From Euryarchaeota archaeon UBA443 (GTDB lineage Archaea; Thermoplasmatota; Poseidoniia; Poseidoniales; Poseidoniaceae), in the NCBI GenBank assembly GCA_002499195.1, contig DAKS01000037.1, forward strand, positions 5,802-21,996: DNA of 16,195 nt, read 5' to 3'. Of this stretch, positions 13,974 through 16,195 are shown one piece after another. Within the stretch, counting starts at the first letter, position 1, and every line of letters starts with the position of its first letter. The position numbers were made by a program, and so were the translations under genes. The notes below the pieces were generated by a model. The model was given only the letters and a program-made list of their open reading frames with translations, was not told where the DNA came from and did not search any database.

Positions 13974-14066
13974 CTTCTCACCAACATACTATATTTCCTC
14001 AATGACTTTGAACATTACTTTCCGATGATTTCCTGAACTCTCAATCTATCGGACGGAGTGAAGGGG

Positions 14067-14072
14067 TTATAT
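14067..14072 (+). promoter_or_regulatory. Candidate TATA box for CC3
   Basis: TTATAT lies about 65 nt upstream of the CC3 ATG in the 161-bp divergent region 13974-14134. If used, transcription would begin around 14095, within the inverted repeat at 14076-14117. Competing AT-rich strings (for example around 13989-13996) make this tentative. Confidence 0.3.
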
Positions 14073-14075
14073 GGG

Positions 14076-14117
14076 CGTGGCAGGTCGGTTGGCTGTAGCA
14101 TATCCAACTGTGCCACG
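14076..14117 (+). promoter_or_regulatory. 42-nt two-part inverted repeat upstream of CC3
   Basis: CGTGGCA (14076-14082) pairs perfectly with TGCCACG (14111-14117). Inside it GTTGG (14088-14092) pairs with CCAAC (14104-14108) around an 11-nt loop, with a small asymmetric internal loop between (5 nt versus 2 nt). The structure ends 17 nt before the CC3 ATG. It could be an operator, a leader hairpin controlling CC3 translation, or a small structured RNA. Nothing known was recognised. Confidence 0.5.
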
Positions 14118-14134
14118 GAACGAGAGTGAAGACC

Positions 14135-15016
14135 ATGGATGATTTCAAGCAACTCTTCGAAGAACGACGTTCAATCCTTGACGGAAAAGCCACGCAGTAT
14201 CGTGAAGAACGTGATTCGTGGAATGAGAAAACCAAGGAATTGGTTTCTCAACGAAACGAATTCAACTCTGAAGTTCGTGAATTGATTCAACTTTCAGATC
14301 AACAGAAGCAAGTTCGTGAGCAAATGAATCAAGTCGTTCGTGAAAAGAAAGGGATGCGAAATGAAGCGAGCAAGAAAGTTGCTGAAATTCGTGACAAAAT
14401 CCGAGCCGAACAGCCTGAAGAAAAACCAGCAGAACGTGGTCCAAGAGGTCGTCGAGAACGCCCTGTTACACTTCAATCACTCCAACGCGAATTCAGCCGC
14501 CTAGAGCGTGAATTCGAGCGCGGTGAGCACACTGGAAAGAACGAAGGTAAGGTCATGAAGCGTTTGAAAGAACTCAATGCGAAGATTCGTCAAATGAAGA
14601 AGGACCAGGAATCAATGGGCTCCGAATCCAATGGAAATGAGGATCTCAATGCTGCACGAAAAGAGCACGATGAGGCTCATCACGCTGTTCAAGAAGCCGC
14701 TACTGCTGCTCAAGAAGCTCACGATCTGATGATTCAATGGGATAAGGAAGTCAACAAACAGCGTGAGCGTGCAAATTCAAAGCACCGAGAATTGCGAAAT
14801 ACGAAGCAAGAAGCTGACAAGGCTCACCGTTTCTACATCGTATCTCTCCGCTGCCTACATTCCATTCAAGACATGATGCGAGCACGTCGCAGTGCTGAAG
14901 CAGGTGGAGGAGAACGCCCAACTGCCCGTGTCGAAGTTCAAGATTTGATGAGCAAGTTGATGTCCGGAGATACCCTCACAACCGAGGAATTGATGGAATT
15001 GCAGCGCTTTGATTGA
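14135..15016 (+). CDS. Coiled-coil protein CC3
   Basis: This 293-residue protein consists mostly of charged helix: ERRSILDGKATQYREERDSW, KELVSQRNEFNSEVRELIQ, VREKKGMRNEASKKVAEIRD, then a central basic linker (ERGPRGRRERP) and a second coil with AQEAHDLMIQWDKEV and ADKAHRFYIVSLRCLHSIQD. It ends in VQDLMSKLMSGDTLTTEELM, matching the tails of CC1 and the terminal nucleotidyltransferase but without their basic RID extension. The alternation of coil, linker and AH-x-x-M turn is that of archaeal COG1340-like coiled-coil proteins of unknown role. GTGA at 14126-14129 lies 5 nt before ATG 14135 and serves better as ribosome binding site than as the alternative GTG start at 14126. The gene is divergent from the KaiC-like gene and 55 bp before purP. 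Confidence 0.82.
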   Translation: MDDFKQLFEERRSILDGKATQYREERDSWNEKTKELVSQRNEFNSEVRELIQLSDQQKQVREQMNQVVREKKGMRNEASKKVAEIRDKIRAEQPEEKPAERGPRGRRERPVTLQSLQREFSRLEREFERGEHTGKNEGKVMKRLKELNAKIRQMKKDQESMGSESNGNEDLNAARKEHDEAHHAVQEAATAAQEAHDLMIQWDKEVNKQRERANSKHRELRNTKQEADKAHRFYIVSLRCLHSIQDMMRARRSAEAGGGERPTARVEVQDLMSKLMSGDTLTTEELMELQRFD

Positions 15017-15071
15017 TAGTGTCGAATCGATGGTATCAAAGACCTAGATTGACAAGAGGCGGTTGAGAACA

Positions 15072-16195
15072 ATGCTTCAACGTGATGATATTGCAAAAAT
15101 CATCGAAGAATACGATCGGATGAAACTCCGAATCGGAATGACTGCATCACATTCAGCACTGGATATTTGTGATGGAGGAATCGAGGAAGGTTTCCCTACA
15201 GTAGCTTATTGCCAAGAAGGTCGACACAAGACCTATGCAAATTACTTCAAGACAAAACGTTCCAGTTCAGGACGTGTTCTTCGTGGCATGGTTGACAAGG
15301 CAATCGTTATGCCTTCATTCAATGATGTGATGGATGAATCGATGCAAGTTGAGATGAGAAAGCGCAACGTAGTCTACATTCCAAACCGTTCGTTCACATC
15401 CTATTCATCGATTGAGGACGTTGAGAACAAGTTCAAGGTTCCACTCTTTGGTTCACGAAACATGCTACGAATGGAAGAAAGAACAGAGGAACAGGATTAC
15501 TATTGGATTCTTGACAAAGCAGGTCTTCCATACCCAGAAGCTATTGAAAATCCTGAAGATATCGATTGTTTGGTCATCGTAAAACTTCATCACGCACAAA
15601 AGAAGTTAGAACGTGGATTCTTCACTTGTGCATCTTATGCGGAATACAAAGAGAAGTCCGAAGTTCTGCTTAAGGATGGTATCATCGATCAAGCATCGCT
15701 TGATGGAGCACGTATCGAACGTTATGTTATTGGACCAGTATTCAACCTCAACTTCTTCTACAGTCCACTCGCTGAAGAAGGAGAGAAGTTGGAATTGCTT
15801 GGAGTTGACTGGAGATTTGAATCATCCTTGGATGGACATGTCCGACTTCCCGCACCACAACAAATGACGATGCCAGACAATCAGAAGATTCCAGAGATGA
15901 CCGTTGTTGGTCACAATACTGCAACGATTCGTGAATCATTGCTTGAGAAGGCGTTTGAACTCGGAGAAAAATTCGTCACTGCGAGCAAAGAGCACTATGA
16001 TCCTGGAATCATCGGACCATTCTGTCTACAAACGTGTATTGACAAGGATATGAATTACTGGATTTACGACGTTGCTCCTCGCCTTGGTGGAGGAACCAAC
16101 GTACACGTCAATGTCGGACATCCATATGGAAACGCTCTCTGGAGAAAGCCAATGAGCAGTGGCCGTCGAATTGCTATGGAACTTCGAATGGCTGC
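15072..16195 (+). CDS. purP: 5-formaminoimidazole-4-carboxamide ribonucleotide synthetase PurP, 3' end cut by window edge
   Basis: PurP is the ATP-grasp enzyme that in archaea converts AICAR, formate and ATP to FAICAR, step nine of purine synthesis. The frame from ATG 15072 is open to the right edge (374 codons). It shows ASHSALDICDGGIEEGFPT near the N-terminus, the FGSRNMLRMEER segment that opens the ATP-grasp region, VIVKLHHAQKKLERGFF, IERYVIGPVFNLNFFYSPL, HVRLPAPQQM and the C-terminal YDVAPRLGGGTNVHVNVG nucleotide/metal loop, all in the order of the family. Known PurP proteins are roughly 330-390 residues, so only a few residues should be missing. No other purine gene is in the window. The 55-bp gap after CC3 shows no clear promoter, so co-transcription with CC3 is possible. 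Confidence 0.95.
   Translation, partial: MLQRDDIAKIIEEYDRMKLRIGMTASHSALDICDGGIEEGFPTVAYCQEGRHKTYANYFKTKRSSSGRVLRGMVDKAIVMPSFNDVMDESMQVEMRKRNVVYIPNRSFTSYSSIEDVENKFKVPLFGSRNMLRMEERTEEQDYYWILDKAGLPYPEAIENPEDIDCLVIVKLHHAQKKLERGFFTCASYAEYKEKSEVLLKDGIIDQASLDGARIERYVIGPVFNLNFFYSPLAEEGEKLELLGVDWRFESSLDGHVRLPAPQQMTMPDNQKIPEMTVVGHNTATIRESLLEKAFELGEKFVTASKEHYDPGIIGPFCLQTCIDKDMNYWIYDVAPRLGGGTNVHVNVGHPYGNALWRKPMSSGRRIAMELRMA

Overview
The window looks like a chromosomal piece of an uncultured euryarchaeon. The archaeal markers are ribosomal protein eS1 (S3Ae), the archaeal-type purine enzyme PurP, a COG1325-type exosome-associated RNA-binding protein and a KaiC-like single-domain ATPase. Moderate GC, several long coiled-coil proteins and a surface protein ending in cytosolic zinc ribbons fit the marine Thermoplasmatota (Marine Group II/Poseidoniales). 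That placement is an inference; no rRNA or other decisive marker is present. Genes are densely packed. No tRNA, rRNA, CRISPR array, insertion sequence or integrase was seen.

Layout. Positions 1-814 (minus): 5' part of the eS1 gene, running off the left edge with an acidic tail. Positions 921-2746 (plus): COG1325 RNA-binding protein, 7Fe-type ferredoxin and PdxS. Positions 2747-9520 (minus), in transcription order from the right: a signal-peptide/transmembrane/zinc-ribbon protein, a DtxR-family metal regulator, a multi-pass membrane protein, coiled-coil protein CC1, a sugar-nucleotide nucleotidyltransferase and a 75-residue helical protein. Positions 9552-13301 (plus): a compact four-gene cluster of coiled-coil protein CC2, a 703-residue terminal nucleotidyltransferase, a GNAT acetyltransferase and a small Roadblock/LC7-like protein. 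Positions 13290-13973 (minus): a KaiC/RecA-like ATPase. Positions 14135-16195 (plus): coiled-coil protein CC3, then purP, cut by the right edge.

The most notable gene is the 703-residue protein at 10415-12526. Its first ~360 residues read as a complete eukaryote-type GLD-2/Cid1/TUTase noncanonical poly(A)/poly(U) polymerase: catalytic aspartates, a uridylyltransferase-like central domain and a PAP-associated domain. It is fused to a long coiled coil with a basic C-terminal tail. Its start codon overlaps the stop codon of coiled-coil gene CC2 (ATGA). Its tail shares a short motif, RID[MI]xxGRxR, with coiled-coil protein CC1 located 5 kb away. CC1, CC2, CC3 and the back half of the polymerase look like one coiled-coil family. 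The inferred system is a coiled-coil-associated RNA 3'-tailing apparatus in an archaeon; substrate, nucleotide preference and partners are unknown.

The other genes are mostly housekeeping: vitamin B6 synthesis, purine synthesis, electron transfer, metal-dependent regulation, sugar-nucleotide formation and translation. Several start codons were chosen from visible GGTGA/GGAGG-like ribosome binding sites; others may be leaderless.
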